From Gammaproteobacteria bacterium (GTDB taxonomy: Bacteria > Pseudomonadota > Gammaproteobacteria > Steroidobacterales > GCA-2729495): 43,444 nucleotides of DNA. The position numbers and the translations under genes were made by a program. This document shows, in pieces, positions 27,133-37,874 of the stretch (position 1 is the first letter of the stretch; each line of letters begins with the position of its first letter). Below the pieces are notes generated by a model. That model worked only from the letters and a program-made list of their open reading frames with translations, was not told where the DNA came from and ran no database searches. The stretch is from positions 1-43,444 of the forward strand of contig JAQWPD010000070.1 in assembly GCA_029245525.1 (NCBI GenBank), read 5' to 3'.

Positions 27133-28524
27133 TTAGTGCAGTGCCCGCTTCTTTCGTTCACTTGATGAGGGAATATTCATGGCTTCCCTGTATTTAGCAA
27201 TAGTGCGGCGTGCAATGTTGCTGCCCTCTGCCATTAGTAACTTGGCAAGCTTGCTGTCGCTGAGAGGCTTGTCAGGAGGCTCCTCACCTATCAGTCGCTT
27301 TATTCGTGCCCTTATAGCGGTTGAGGATTCGCCCGTTCCATCCATTGCGGTTAATTGGCTGGAGAAAAAGTATTTGAACTCAAATACCCCGCGGGGTGTG
27401 TGCATATATTTACTGGTAGTGATGCGTGAAATAGTCGATTCATGCATGCCTACTGCATCTGCAATATCACGGAGTATCATTGGCTTCATAGCCGTTTCCC
27501 CATCTTCAAGAAAGTTTACCTGACGCTCAACGATACATATAGCGACTTTGAGCAGTGTCTCGTTACGAATTTCAAGGCTGCGAATAAGGAACCTTGCTTC
27601 CTGCAGTTGCGAGCGCAGCGTGCTGTGGGCGTCTCCGCTAGCCAGTGCGCTGGCGTAGGCGTGGTTGATGGATAATTTCGGGGACATGCTGCGATTAACA
27701 TCAACTACCCAACGGTTATCTTGCTTGCGCACATAGACATCAGGCACAACGTATTCCGCAGTATCATTTGATATGGCTGAGCCAGGCTTCGGATGGGAAG
27801 CCCGAATTAGCCGGAGCGCCTGGTCAAGGTCTGCTTCTGAGACACTGAGGTTTCTGCGCAATAGTGTTAGTTCGTTATCAGCAACAAATTCTAATGATGT
27901 GGCAGCAACATTTAACGCCAGTGAAAGGCCCGGTTCATTAGGATCGAGTTGCTGCAGCTGCAGCTGAATGCATTCGGATAAATCACGTGCGCCGACGCCG
28001 ATCGGATCAAGCCCTTGCAGTTTGCTGAGTGCTACTTCAATCTCTGTGGCAGTAAATTCAGGTCCTTGAGGTAAAAAATCCGCAATATTTTGCAATGTCT
28101 CAGTGAGGTATCCATCGTCATTTATGTAGTCAACGAGAGTCTGAGCAATAACAACTTCGCGCGGACTGAACTGCTCCATTTCGATTTGCCAAAGCAAATG
28201 CTGCTTGAGTGTTTCGGTGCTTTCGTCAGCGAAGTCAGGTTGTAGATTGCTTTCGCCGGAGTTGGAGCTATTGCCGGGCTCATCCCAGCTGTTTTCGAAA
28301 TCTTCACCTTGAACAACTTCAATATTTGCTTCGTCAGCACTGGACTCGGTGGTCTCGAGTGGAGCAGGCTCTTCCTGCTCGAGCATAACATTGGCCTCGA
28401 GAGCTTCCTGAATCTGCGCATTAAGTTCCATCACTGGCATCTGCAGCAGGCGAATTGCCTGCTGAAGCTGCGGGGTCATGGCGAGTTGTTGACCCAGTTT
28501 CAGCTGCAGAGAGAGTTTGGCCAT
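27133..28524 (-). CDS. rpoN: RNA polymerase sigma-54 factor
   Basis: The 463-residue sigma factor has a Gln-rich region I (LKLGQQLAMTPQLQQAIRLL), an acidic region II (about 50-115), the core-binding and helix-turn-helix parts, and the RpoN box ARRTIAKYREAMNIPSS near the C terminus. It directs polymerase to -24/-12 promoters under enhancer-binding ATPases. It lies after lptB in the standard lpt-rpoN-hpf order. No -24/-12 promoter was recognised within the window. Confidence 0.97.
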   Translation of the reverse strand: MAKLSLQLKLGQQLAMTPQLQQAIRLLQMPVMELNAQIQEALEANVMLEQEEPAPLETTESSADEANIEVVQGEDFENSWDEPGNSSNSGESNLQPDFADESTETLKQHLLWQIEMEQFSPREVVIAQTLVDYINDDGYLTETLQNIADFLPQGPEFTATEIEVALSKLQGLDPIGVGARDLSECIQLQLQQLDPNEPGLSLALNVAATSLEFVADNELTLLRRNLSVSEADLDQALRLIRASHPKPGSAISNDTAEYVVPDVYVRKQDNRWVVDVNRSMSPKLSINHAYASALASGDAHSTLRSQLQEARFLIRSLEIRNETLLKVAICIVERQVNFLEDGETAMKPMILRDIADAVGMHESTISRITTSKYMHTPRGVFEFKYFFSSQLTAMDGTGESSTAIRARIKRLIGEEPPDKPLSDSKLAKLLMAEGSNIARRTIAKYREAMNIPSSSERKKRALH

Positions 28525-28614
28525 CTATGTTCTGCTTAATCCTATGCTGGTGGCAGTTATTCCCGATTCAAGTGCAATTATGAGGCTGCTGGATCAAATA
28601 CGGTAGGGCCTGTG

Positions 28615-29340
28615 TCATAGTTTAAAGTCACCGCCCAAATAGACCTGTTGCACACGCTCATTTTTAACAATGTCGTCCGCCGAACCGCAGGCAATCATTT
28701 CACCGTTCGCTAGAATATAGGCTCTGTCGCAGATGCCGAGGGCTTCGCGCACGCTGTGGTCTGTAATTAGCACGCCGATATCGCGTTTGGTGAGATGCTG
28801 AATAATGCGTTGTATATCCAGAACGGTAATAGGATCGACGCCTGCAAAGGGTTCATCGAGCATGACAAAACGGGGCTCTGCCGCCAGTGCCCGGGCAATT
28901 TCTACGCGGCGTCGCTCCCCACCGGAAAGATTAATGCCCTGACTGTTGCGGATATGGCTAATGTTAAGTTCATCAAGTAGCTCTTCGAGCAACCTTTGGC
29001 GGTCATCCCTTCTTAGCTCTTGACGGGTTTGCAAAATGGCCATGATGTTATCGCTCACGGTCAGCTTACGAAAGATGGACGCTTCCTGAGGCAGATAACC
29101 CAGCCCGAGACGGGCGCGCCGATGCATTGGCATCGGAGTCAGGTCAGTGTCATCGAGCATGACTTTGCCGGCATCGCAGCGTATAAGACCGACGATCATA
29201 TAGAAGGCTGTAGTTTTACCTGCACCATTGGGACCAAGTAAACCAACCACTTCGCCACTGTTTATGTCCAATGAAATGTCGTTCACGACATCGCGCATCT
29301 TAAAACGCTTTTTGATATTTTGTGCTGAAAGTGTGCTCAC
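28615..29340 (-). CDS. lptB: LPS export ATPase LptB
   Basis: The 241-residue ABC ATPase powers LPS extraction by LptB2FGC. The Walker [10 protein letters not shown] (36-44), signature [15 protein letters not shown] and Walker [13 protein letters not shown] are intact. It starts with GTG and lies 15 bases after lptA. The inner-membrane partners LptF and LptG are not in the window, as is usual. Confidence 0.96.
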   Translation of the reverse strand: MSTLSAQNIKKRFKMRDVVNDISLDINSGEVVGLLGPNGAGKTTAFYMIVGLIRCDAGKVMLDDTDLTPMPMHRRARLGLGYLPQEASIFRKLTVSDNIMAILQTRQELRRDDRQRLLEELLDELNISHIRNSQGINLSGGERRRVEIARALAAEPRFVMLDEPFAGVDPITVLDIQRIIQHLTKRDIGVLITDHSVREALGICDRAYILANGEMIACGSADDIVKNERVQQVYLGGDFKL

Positions 29341-29355
29341 GTATCAATCCGTCAG

Positions 29356-29967
29356 TTATTGAAGTTCGGGTGAATTTGGGTCGATTATGATTTGAACGGA
29401 ACCGCTGTCTCCTGAATCCGCACGTACGCGCCGCGACACCAAATCATAGGTAATGCTTGAGCTGCTCATCCTGTTGGCACCATCACTGAATGCTGCCTCA
29501 TCACTTAAGGTGACTGTGCCCGCTTTCAGATCATAAATCATTAGCTTGCCTTCTCCCTGATTGATCTTTCCGGTTTCCGCGTCGGTTTGCTCGAATCGAG
29601 CAGGGGCCCCGGTTAATTCTGCGTGATCTAATTCATGGGCTACAAAATTAAGACGGGCGCTGTCGCAGGTGAGCACAGAGAGCGCTGTTTCGACACGCAC
29701 GTTGCCATTGAATACCCATAGCCCGTCATTAAAATCAATTTTGTCGGTTTCAGCGTAGTCTGCTGAAATGCTCATGCCCCCTTGAGTGATGCGCAGACCT
29801 GTGAACGATAATCGGTTGGTGGTGTAATTGAAGTCCGATGAGTCTGCATCGATGCTAATGGGGATGTCAGGTTGAAGCTCGTAGTCGGGGGCCGCCGCCA
29901 CGAGAGGGAGTGCCAGCAGAACCAGCAGTCCGCTGGTGATATTACGGTAGAAATTTGCCATTAACAT
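29356..29967 (-). CDS. lptA: Periplasmic LPS-bridge protein LptA
   Basis: LptA forms the beta-jellyroll bridge that carries LPS from the inner to the outer membrane. The product has a signal peptide (ending near VAAA-PDYEL) and the OstA-like domain with LSFTGLRITQGGMSISADYAE. I place the start at ATG 29967 (MLMANFYRN, 203 residues); ATG 29961 is also possible, and the longer frame to 29997 adds a charged, unlikely N terminus. It overlaps the end of lptC by 26 bases. Confidence 0.9.
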   Translation of the reverse strand: MLMANFYRNITSGLLVLLALPLVAAAPDYELQPDIPISIDADSSDFNYTTNRLSFTGLRITQGGMSISADYAETDKIDFNDGLWVFNGNVRVETALSVLTCDSARLNFVAHELDHAELTGAPARFEQTDAETGKINQGEGKLMIYDLKAGTVTLSDEAAFSDGANRMSSSSITYDLVSRRVRADSGDSGSVQIIIDPNSPELQ

Positions 29968-30514
29968 TGGAGAGTATTTTAACCTCGCTGGTATCAAGAT
30001 AAGCGTCCATGCCCGTCCCCTTTACGTTCTGACCATTCTGCATGATGTTGACCTTCTTATTTGTTCTGGCCAGTTTTTTATCAGGGAACAGATCAATTTG
30101 TGTTGTTCTTATAGAGGTCTCCGTTTTGCCCGCGGATTTTGAAAGGATAAGCACATTGCCGCTAAGCTCGACCAGTTTACCATCTGGCGGAATCTTGCCT
30201 TTATCGGCGAACAGATCCCAGGGTACATCTGCAGATGGTTCGTAACTGAGAGCAATATTGGTGAGGTTAATATGGTCATTGTCCGGCGACTGCTCAGCTC
30301 TGTCTGCTCGCAGCCGGTATAGTGTTTTGCCATCTTTGCCGGTGCCGCTCATTTCGGCACCTTTAATGAAGTAGGCCAGTCCCAGCGATGGTGGGGTATA
30401 GCGTTCCTCTTGTTCCGGGCTATCGTTCTGCAGCATAAGGAAGCTGCTGATGCCTGCCGCCAAAGCCAGCAGCACAATACGGACGGTTGAGCGTGTATCT
30501 TTAATCGGACTCAA
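29942..30514 (-). CDS. lptC: LPS export protein LptC
   Basis: LptC is the bitopic inner-membrane protein that receives LPS from LptB2FG and passes it to LptA. The product has one N-terminal membrane helix (about 11-27) and a jellyroll domain. No ATG or GTG lies near the right place. The open frame upstream is implausible Arg-rich shadow of kdsC. The likely start is TTG 30514, overlapping the kdsC stop as TTGA, which gives 190 residues against 191 in E. coli. The helix would begin about ten residues in. Confidence 0.85.
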   Translation of the reverse strand: MSPIKDTRSTVRIVLLALAAGISSFLMLQNDSPEQEERYTPPSLGLAYFIKGAEMSGTGKDGKTLYRLRADRAEQSPDNDHINLTNIALSYEPSADVPWDLFADKGKIPPDGKLVELSGNVLILSKSAGKTETSIRTTQIDLFPDKKLARTNKKVNIMQNGQNVKGTGMDAYLDTSEVKILSNVNGKFLP

Positions 30515-31020
30515 GTCTGCACAGCCTGCTGCGCATCGATCAGCAGGTCGCACACTTCGCGCACGGCACCGCTGCCGCCGGGTGCGGTGGTAAGCCAGTC
30601 TGCTTGCTTGCGAACGGTTTGATGCGCATCCTGCACGGCAATGGAGAGCCCTGCGGCCTGCATGCACTCCAGATCAGGTATGTCATCACCAACATAAGCC
30701 ACTTGCTGGAGTTTAATCCCTAGTTTTTTTATGAGCGTATTAAGCGCATTTATTTTGTCGCTTTGTCCGAGATAAACATAAGCTACATCGAGTTCCTTCA
30801 TGCGGGCTTCAACCGGGCGAGATTTTCGTCCTGAAATAATTGCCAGCTCCATGCCATGGCGCATGAGTGCACGCATGCCGTAGCCATCGCGAGCATGAAA
30901 AACTTTTTGCTCGCGACCTTCGGCATCAAAAAACAGCCGACCATCAGTGAGCACGCCATCGACATCAAGCACTAATAGTTTTATGTTGGCTGCGCGCTGC
31001 CATATTGCTTTTTTTGTCAT
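30511..31020 (-). CDS. kdsC: 3-deoxy-D-manno-octulosonate 8-phosphate phosphatase
   Basis: This 169-residue C0-type HAD phosphatase removes phosphate from Kdo-8-P, the third step of Kdo synthesis for LPS. Motif I is LDVDGVLTDG with Asp19 and Asp21; SGRKS and GDDIPDL supply motifs II and IV. GGAGGAATGG precedes the ATG. It is between kdsD (52 bases upstream) and lptC (overlapping). Confidence 0.96.
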   Translation of the reverse strand: MTKKAIWQRAANIKLLVLDVDGVLTDGRLFFDAEGREQKVFHARDGYGMRALMRHGMELAIISGRKSRPVEARMKELDVAYVYLGQSDKINALNTLIKKLGIKLQQVAYVGDDIPDLECMQAAGLSIAVQDAHQTVRKQADWLTTAPGGSGAVREVCDLLIDAQQAVQT

Positions 31021-31072
31021 TTTTTAACCATTCCTCCAGCATTGCACGCAGGTTGCGCGCCATACTTCATGT

Positions 31073-32053
31073 TCACATTATGCCAGCACGAAGCAGATCA
31101 TGGACATTAAGCGCACCGATAGCACGGTTGTCCTCATCAACAACAATCAGTCCGTTGATTCTGTTGTCCTCGAGAATAAGCACCGCTTCGGCCGCAAGCA
31201 TTTCTGGCCGAATGGTTTTGCATTTGCGCGACATGATCTCTGCAATCGCGATGTCGCGGATGTCACCATATCGATCGACTGCCCGCCGGAGATCTCCATC
31301 AGTAAGGATGCCTTGCAGAATGCCGTTGCTGTCCGTAACTGCGGTCATGCCCAAGCCTTTGCTGGTCATTTGCATGAGGCCTGCAGAGAGCTTCTCTTTG
31401 CTGTGGACTGCTGGCATGGCATCGCCGCTGTGCATTAAATCAGCGATAGTCAGCAATAGCTTTTTGCCCAGCGAACCACCTGGGTGCGACAAAGCAAAGT
31501 CTTCTTTGGTAAATCCCCGCTGGTCGAGCAAAGCAACAGCAAGGGCATCACCCATCGCGAGAGTTGCCGTTGTCGAAGCGGTGGGGGCCAGATTCATCGG
31601 GCAGGCTTCTTCACTAACCCCAACATCGATCACTACATTCGCCGCTTTGCCCAGCGATGAGTCAGGGGTACCGCTCATAGTAATTAACGGGATGCCGAGG
31701 CGTTTGAGTAACGGAATCAGCTCGAGTATTTCGTTGGTCTCGCCCGAATTGGATATGCCGATCACCAGATCTTTAGCGGTAATCATGCCCAGATCACCAT
31801 GACTCGCTTCACCCGGGTGGACGAAAAAAGCCGGGGTTCCTGTGCTTGCCAGAGTAGCGGCTAGTTTGCCACCGATGTGGCCGGACTTGCCCATTCCGGT
31901 AACGACCACGCGACCTTCACAGGCAAGTATAAGTTCGCAGGCAGTATCAAACCGATCATCAATTTTTGATGCCAGCTCCGCGACAGCCTGCGCTTCGATA
32001 TTCAAAACCTGTAAGGCCTGTTGTCTGAAGTTGGTGTTTTTCTGATGGCTCAT
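31073..32053 (-). CDS. kdsD: D-arabinose 5-phosphate isomerase
   Basis: This enzyme makes arabinose-5-phosphate from ribulose-5-phosphate, the entry to Kdo synthesis. An N-terminal SIS domain (VVTGMGKSGHIGGK, ISNSGETNE) is followed by two CBS domains. The frame is open to 32080, but ATG 32053 is preceded by AGGACG at 6 bases and gives 326 residues, close to E. coli KdsD (328). It lies just downstream of the YrbG-type antiporter. Confidence 0.95.
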   Translation of the reverse strand: MSHQKNTNFRQQALQVLNIEAQAVAELASKIDDRFDTACELILACEGRVVVTGMGKSGHIGGKLAATLASTGTPAFFVHPGEASHGDLGMITAKDLVIGISNSGETNEILELIPLLKRLGIPLITMSGTPDSSLGKAANVVIDVGVSEEACPMNLAPTASTTATLAMGDALAVALLDQRGFTKEDFALSHPGGSLGKKLLLTIADLMHSGDAMPAVHSKEKLSAGLMQMTSKGLGMTAVTDSNGILQGILTDGDLRRAVDRYGDIRDIAIAEIMSRKCKTIRPEMLAAEAVLILEDNRINGLIVVDEDNRAIGALNVHDLLRAGIM

Positions 32054-32106
32054 CACACGTCCTATTAACGATCGCGGCAAATAACCGGATTTTGGTAAAA
32101 ATGACC

Positions 32107-33114
32107 TTAGGTCAGATTGTTAAGGTGGTAGGCCAGAAATGCAACGACAAGCACTACACCGTGTGCGCGCGTGATGCGAGCCTCGCCATTCTTGCTGTAA
32201 TTGTAAGCTAATCCATAGAGTACGACGGTGAATGCCACCATTACCGGAAAATGGATGCGCAGAACATCAGGGTTGAGTACGGCCGGTTCAACCACCCCGG
32301 CAATACCGATGACAGCCAATAGGTTGTATATATTGGATCCCACGATATTGCCGATGGCTAATCCGGCTTCGCCTTTGTAAGCACTGATAACGGTTACGGC
32401 GAGTTCAGGGAGGCTGGTGCCGATTGCGACGACAGTCAGGCCGATAACTAACTCCGAAATCCCCAGCGCCCGCGAGAGGTGCTCTGCACCCCAAACCATT
32501 AAGTTAGCCCCGCCGAGTAATAGCCCTAAGCCTAGGATTAACCAGGCAAACGCAGTTAAGCGTGGCATGCCTTTAGGGATTTCAGCATCAAATTCTGCAC
32601 CAATCGTGTCAATGGGCGCTGTCGCTGAGTCTGCTGGCGGGGCGTTGGTTGCGGCGACACCATCACCCATACTGACCCGCACTATCCAGACGACGAAGAT
32701 GCACAAGACCAGGAGCATCGCCGCCCCATCTACGCGCCCTAAATAATCATCGTAAAACACCAGGGTGCTGGCGAAAGATAAGCTCACCAGCACCGGCATT
32801 TCGCGGCGCAGTGCTGTGGACTTGCTAATCAATATGGGCTTAACCAGCGCGGCAGTCCCTAAAACCAAACCTATATTGGCGATATTGCTGCCGATGGCGT
32901 TGCCAACAGCAAGATCGCTAGCGCCTTTTAATGCGGCCGTAACTGACACCAGAATCTCAGGAGAAGACGTGGCAAAGGCGACAATGGTAAGCCCGATGAG
33001 CATCGGCGATAAGCCAAAGTTACGTGCTGTGGCGCTAGCGCCAACAACAAATCTATCGGCGCCATATATAAGGAGGGCGGTGCCTGCCAAAATGGCCAGT
33101 ATATGCATCAGCAT
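32107..33114 (-). CDS. YrbG-type Na+/Ca2+ exchanger family protein
   Basis: The 335-residue membrane protein has two homologous halves in inverted topology. The first alpha repeat carries ATSSPEILVSVTAALKG and GNAIGSNIANIGLVLG; the second carries GTSLPELAVTVISAYKG and GNIVGSNIYNLLAVIG, the ion-binding segments of CaCA exchangers. A charged cytoplasmic loop separates them (about 150-200). It holds the yrbG position upstream of kdsD; transport by E. coli YrbG is not well defined, so the ion is inferred. Confidence 0.93.
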   Translation of the reverse strand: MLMHILAILAGTALLIYGADRFVVGASATARNFGLSPMLIGLTIVAFATSSPEILVSVTAALKGASDLAVGNAIGSNIANIGLVLGTAALVKPILISKSTALRREMPVLVSLSFASTLVFYDDYLGRVDGAAMLLVLCIFVVWIVRVSMGDGVAATNAPPADSATAPIDTIGAEFDAEIPKGMPRLTAFAWLILGLGLLLGGANLMVWGAEHLSRALGISELVIGLTVVAIGTSLPELAVTVISAYKGEAGLAIGNIVGSNIYNLLAVIGIAGVVEPAVLNPDVLRIHFPVMVAFTVVLYGLAYNYSKNGEARITRAHGVVLVVAFLAYHLNNLT

Positions 33115-33374
33115 TGCTTATGACTTTTGGGTTGATTTATGCGTTCAAGGTTGAGTAGAGGTTAAGGCCTGTCCAGCGGTTTTCTGAACCAGTGACTCTG
33201 CAATTATTTGCTTACATGACCTTCAGCATGATACACAAACGCTATCTGTTGTGCCGCCTAAACAGCGCTTACTCGCCCTTGCAGGTTGATTCCTGTCCGC
33301 AGGTGTTCAGGATGCGCTAGAATCCCGCCTATTGCGTGATATGAATCTTCTAAAATTAGTCTGGAATTAGCCGT
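33115..33374. other. Divergent gap where mlaFEDCB usually lies
   Basis: This 260-base gap between yrbG and ibaG contains no coding sequence or remnant of the Mla genes that I can recognise. TAGAAT at 33318-33323 is a likely -10 for ibaG-murA, without a good -35. No terminator or RNA gene was recognised. Confidence 0.5.
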
Positions 33375-33602
33375 ATGACTCCTCAGCAAGTAGAACAACT
33401 CATTCAGACAGGTTTGCCGGATGCGCAGGTGAACGTGATGAGTGAAGACGACACTCATTTTGACGCAGTGGTTATCAGTTTGCAGTTTGCCGGGAAACGG
33501 CCATTGCAGCGCCATCAGATGGTTTACCAGACACTCGGTGAGCTCATGGGCCGGGAAATACATGCGTTGTCGATTCAGGCTAAAACGCCTGACGAGGTCT
33601 GA
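33375..33602 (+). CDS. ibaG: BolA-family protein IbaG
   Basis: The 75-residue protein is a short BolA-like domain ending the usual way (HQMVYQTLGELMGREIHALSIQAKTP). BolA/IbaG proteins bind monothiol glutaredoxins and iron-sulfur clusters; position beside murA identifies the IbaG branch. It has GGAA 8 bases before the ATG. The family's conserved His is visible in RHQMVY. Confidence 0.92.
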   Translation: MTPQQVEQLIQTGLPDAQVNVMSEDDTHFDAVVISLQFAGKRPLQRHQMVYQTLGELMGREIHALSIQAKTPDEV

Positions 33603-33670
33603 TAAGGATGCGGGCAGAGTCATCAGACGGGCCATTACTAAACTGCTTGAGTCAATTCGGAAGTCAATGA

Positions 33671-34927
<1,257 letters not shown>

Positions 34928-35041
34928 GGTTTGTCGTGCGATGGGGTAACTGGTCGCCTTACCTGGGTTCATTCGGCAGTCTGGTTTGCGCAAACTGCAT
35001 TGCTGCATGCCCCTAGAGCCCTTGTAAATACAACAAACTAT

Positions 35042-35070
35042 AGGCAATCCCCGGTTTCACTGTGTATAAT
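35042..35070 (+). promoter_or_regulatory. Candidate petABC promoter
   Basis: TATAAT at 35065-35070 is perfect; the bases at the -35 position read AGGCAA with a 17-base spacer, which is poor. A start near 35077 would give a leader of about 64 bases. Confidence 0.4.
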
Positions 35071-35086
35071 CCGCACACTTTTCGGC

Positions 35087-35108
35087 GCACCGACCTTCCG
35101 GCCGGTGC
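35087..35108 (+). promoter_or_regulatory. Hairpin in the petA leader
   Basis: GCACCG and CGGTGC pair around ten bases that can add a CC/GG pair across one mismatch, with a TTCC loop. It lies 32 bases before the petA ATG and has no T-run, so it might stabilise the mRNA or affect translation; function unknown. Confidence 0.4.
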
Positions 35109-35140
35109 AAGGCAGTCATTAATTAAAGAGGTTTTACTGG

Positions 35141-35734
35141 ATGAGCGCAGACGAAGGTCTCAGTCGCCGCCATTTTCTTGCGGTAGCAACCAGCGTAACC
35201 GGAGGCGTGGGTATAGCACTCACCGCTGTGCCCTTTTTGTCATCCTGGAAGCCCAGCGCGCGGGCTCAGGCCGCAGGCGCCCCTGTTGAAGTGGACATTA
35301 GCAAGCTGGAAAGCGGCGCGCTATTGCGCGTTGAATGGCGCGGCAAACCGGTTTGGGTGCTGCGTCGCAGTCAGGTGATGCTGGATCGTATCGAAGACAA
35401 TACCTATGACTTGAGGGATCCTGATTCTAACGACTCTGACCAACCGCCCTACGCCAAGAACGAATTCCGGGCTATTAAGCCAGATGTTTTGGTTCTGATT
35501 GCAAACTGCACACATCTCGGTTGTGTGCCTACCGATCGCTTCGAAGTTGCGCCGGCTGATTTGGGCCCTAACTGGGTGGGCGGTTTCTTCTGTCCCTGTC
35601 ATGGCTCGAAGTTCGATCTTTCTGGCCGGGTATTTGCGGGCGTTCCTGCTCCGACTAATCTCTCGGTACCTCAGTATCGGTTTGCTGATGACAATCTGAT
35701 TATCGTTGGTGAAAACTCGGGAGCGGCCGGATGA
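35141..35734 (+). CDS. petA: Cytochrome bc1 Rieske iron-sulfur subunit
   Basis: This 197-residue subunit carries electrons from ubiquinol to cytochrome c1. A twin-arginine SRRHFL (8-13) precedes the single membrane anchor, as expected for a Tat-exported Rieske protein. Box I CTHLGC (Cys123, His125, Cys128) and box II CPCHGS (Cys151, Cys153, His154) supply the [2Fe-2S] ligands and the disulfide. Its stop overlaps the petB start by four bases. Confidence 0.97.
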   Translation: MSADEGLSRRHFLAVATSVTGGVGIALTAVPFLSSWKPSARAQAAGAPVEVDISKLESGALLRVEWRGKPVWVLRRSQVMLDRIEDNTYDLRDPDSNDSDQPPYAKNEFRAIKPDVLVLIANCTHLGCVPTDRFEVAPADLGPNWVGGFFCPCHGSKFDLSGRVFAGVPAPTNLSVPQYRFADDNLIIVGENSGAAG

Positions 35735-36978
35735 GCAATGTAAAATCAAACGGCGGTCGCGGCGAGCAGCTGCTAGCGTGGATCGACGAACGGTTTCCGC
35801 TAAGCAAAATGATTAAAGAGCATGCGACAGAGTACTACGCGTCGAAAAACTTTAATTTTTGGTATGTGTTTGGTGTGTTGGCGATGGTCGTGCTGATTAT
35901 TCAGCTGATCACCGGAATCTTCCTTACCATGAACTACAAACCTTCGGCCGATGATGCATTTGCATCGGTCGAGTATATTATGCGTGACGTCCAATGGGGC
36001 TGGTTGATTCGCTACATGCATTCAACCGGTGCCTCCGCATTTTTTATCGTTATCTATTTGCATATGTTCAGGGCCATGCTTTATGGCTCATACAAGAAAC
36101 CTCGCGAGCTGCTGTGGTTAATTGGTATGGTGATCTATGTGGCATTAATGGCAGAGGGATTTTTGGGTTACTTGTTGCCCTGGGGTCAAATGTCCTATTG
36201 GGGTGCGCAGGTGATTATTTCGCTGTTCGGCGCCATTCCTTACGTGGGCGATCCGCTGGTTGAATGGATTCGTGGCGACTTCTTTATTTCCGATATCACA
36301 TTAAACCGCTTCTTCGCACTGCATGTTATTGCGGTGCCATTGGCGCTATGTATGCTGGTGATAATGCATATTCTTGCGCTGCATGAAACCGGTTCAAACA
36401 ATCCTGACGGCATTGAAATTAAAAATAACAAAGGACCTGATGGCATACCTGTCGATGGTGTGGCATTCCACCCGTATCTGACGGCGAAAGATCTGGTCGC
36501 TATTAATATCTTTTTGATTGCCTTCTGCTCTGTGGTGTTCTTCGCGCCGGAAATGGGAGGCTACTTTCTTGAACATGCCAACTTTGAGCCGGCTAACTCT
36601 TTAAAGACTCCCGAGCATATTGCTCCGGTTTGGTATTTCACTCCTTTCTATGCGATTTTGCGTGCGGTGCCCGATAAGTTAGGCGGCGTAGTTCTGATGG
36701 GTGGCGCGATTGTTGTGCTGTTCTTCTTGCCTTGGCTAGACCGTTGTGAAGTAAAGTCGATTCGTTATCGCGGTTGGACCTATAAATTTGCGTTGGCTTG
36801 TTTTGCGGTAAGCTTCTTGGCTCTCGGCTGGCTGGGTCTGTTGCCTGCCGAAGGTGTATACACGCTATTAGCCCGTATATTCACTATCATCTACTTTGGC
36901 TTTTTTCTCTTGATGCCCTTCTATACGGCGCGTGAAAAGACTAAGCCTGTGCCTGACAGAGTGGTCTATCACAAATGA
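35731..36978 (+). CDS. petB: Cytochrome b subunit of the bc1 complex
   Basis: The 415-residue polytopic protein contains the two b hemes and quinone sites of complex III. The helix [20 protein letters not shown] and the later [16 protein letters not shown] carry the paired His heme ligands. [12 protein letters not shown] and the [10 protein letters not shown] (PEWY-like) segment mark the Qo site. It includes both the N-terminal and C-terminal parts, unlike split b6/IV proteins. It overlaps petA and petC by four bases each. Confidence 0.97.
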   Translation: MSNVKSNGGRGEQLLAWIDERFPLSKMIKEHATEYYASKNFNFWYVFGVLAMVVLIIQLITGIFLTMNYKPSADDAFASVEYIMRDVQWGWLIRYMHSTGASAFFIVIYLHMFRAMLYGSYKKPRELLWLIGMVIYVALMAEGFLGYLLPWGQMSYWGAQVIISLFGAIPYVGDPLVEWIRGDFFISDITLNRFFALHVIAVPLALCMLVIMHILALHETGSNNPDGIEIKNNKGPDGIPVDGVAFHPYLTAKDLVAINIFLIAFCSVVFFAPEMGGYFLEHANFEPANSLKTPEHIAPVWYFTPFYAILRAVPDKLGGVVLMGGAIVVLFFLPWLDRCEVKSIRYRGWTYKFALACFAVSFLALGWLGLLPAEGVYTLLARIFTIIYFGFFLLMPFYTAREKTKPVPDRVVYHK

Positions 36979-37751
36979 GTTTTAGTAAAGCGATGAGATT
37001 CAACAAGTTTGTATACGGTCTTCTGGCTGTTGCGATGATAGGGCTATCAGCCGGAGTTCAGGCAGCAGGCGGTGGCGGTGGTCTTCATGACTCAGTGGGT
37101 AACGACGTCGCCGATACGGCCTCTTTGCAGCGTGGTGTAGGCAACTACGTTAACTACTGCATGGGTTGCCATTCAATGCAGTACGTGCGCTACAACAGCA
37201 TTGGTGAGGATCTTGGATTGACTGATGAGCAGTTGATTAATAACCTCATGTTTTCAGCCGAGAAAACGACAGACCTGATGACAATCGCCATGCCCCCTGA
37301 GAGTGCCGAGCAGTGGTTTGGTCAGGCGCCTCCGGATTTGTCATTGATCGCTCGCAGTCGCGGCGCTGATTACCTGTATAACTTCCTGCGCGGCTTCTAT
37401 CTTGATGAGTCGAGCCCCACTGGTGTTAATAACCTGCTTTTGCCAAATGCCAGCATGCCGCATGTTCTATGGGAGTTGCAGGGTACGCAGCGTGCAATTT
37501 TTGACGAAGTTGAGTATGCACCTGATGTTACCCGTGTCGAGTTTGTTGGTTTCGAGCAAGTTACTCCGGGCAAACTGACACCTGAAGAATACGATATGTT
37601 TGTTCGTGATCTGGTTAACTTTCTTGATTATGCCGGTGCGCCTGAGCAACTGGAGCGCACCTATCTTGGTATTTGGGTGATTCTGTTTCTGCTGGTGTTC
37701 CTCTTCTTCTCATATTTGCTTAAGAACGAGATTTGGAAAGACATTAAGTAG
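36975..37751 (+). CDS. petC: Cytochrome c1
   Basis: The 258-residue subunit has a signal peptide (cleavage near VQA-AG), the heme-binding CMGCH at 62-66, and a C-terminal membrane anchor before KNEIWKDIK. It passes electrons from the Rieske protein to soluble cytochrome c. It is the last gene of petABC and is followed by a clear terminator. Confidence 0.97.
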   Translation: MSFSKAMRFNKFVYGLLAVAMIGLSAGVQAAGGGGGLHDSVGNDVADTASLQRGVGNYVNYCMGCHSMQYVRYNSIGEDLGLTDEQLINNLMFSAEKTTDLMTIAMPPESAEQWFGQAPPDLSLIARSRGADYLYNFLRGFYLDESSPTGVNNLLLPNASMPHVLWELQGTQRAIFDEVEYAPDVTRVEFVGFEQVTPGKLTPEEYDMFVRDLVNFLDYAGAPEQLERTYLGIWVILFLLVFLFFSYLLKNEIWKDIK

Positions 37752-37809
37752 GCATGTATTAACAGAGCTCGTCTGTCGACGCCTGAACACAATAAAAATT
37801 ATCATCGCG

Positions 37810-37832
37810 CCCGGTTTTACCGGGACGTTTTT
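37810..37832 (+). terminator. Rho-independent terminator after petABC
   Basis: CCCGGT-TTT-ACCGGG is a perfect 6-base stem followed by ACGTTTTT, about 60 bases after petC and 43 before sspA. Confidence 0.75.
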
Positions 37833-37874
37833 CACAGGGTTAAACGCACATCGTTGCGTATGCGGAGATTAAGA

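Noticed and set aside
29942-30667. Long N-terminal extension of LptC (about 50 Arg/Cys/Ala-rich residues)
   Set aside because: It is the shadow of kdsC in another frame; the length and membrane helix fit a start at 30514.
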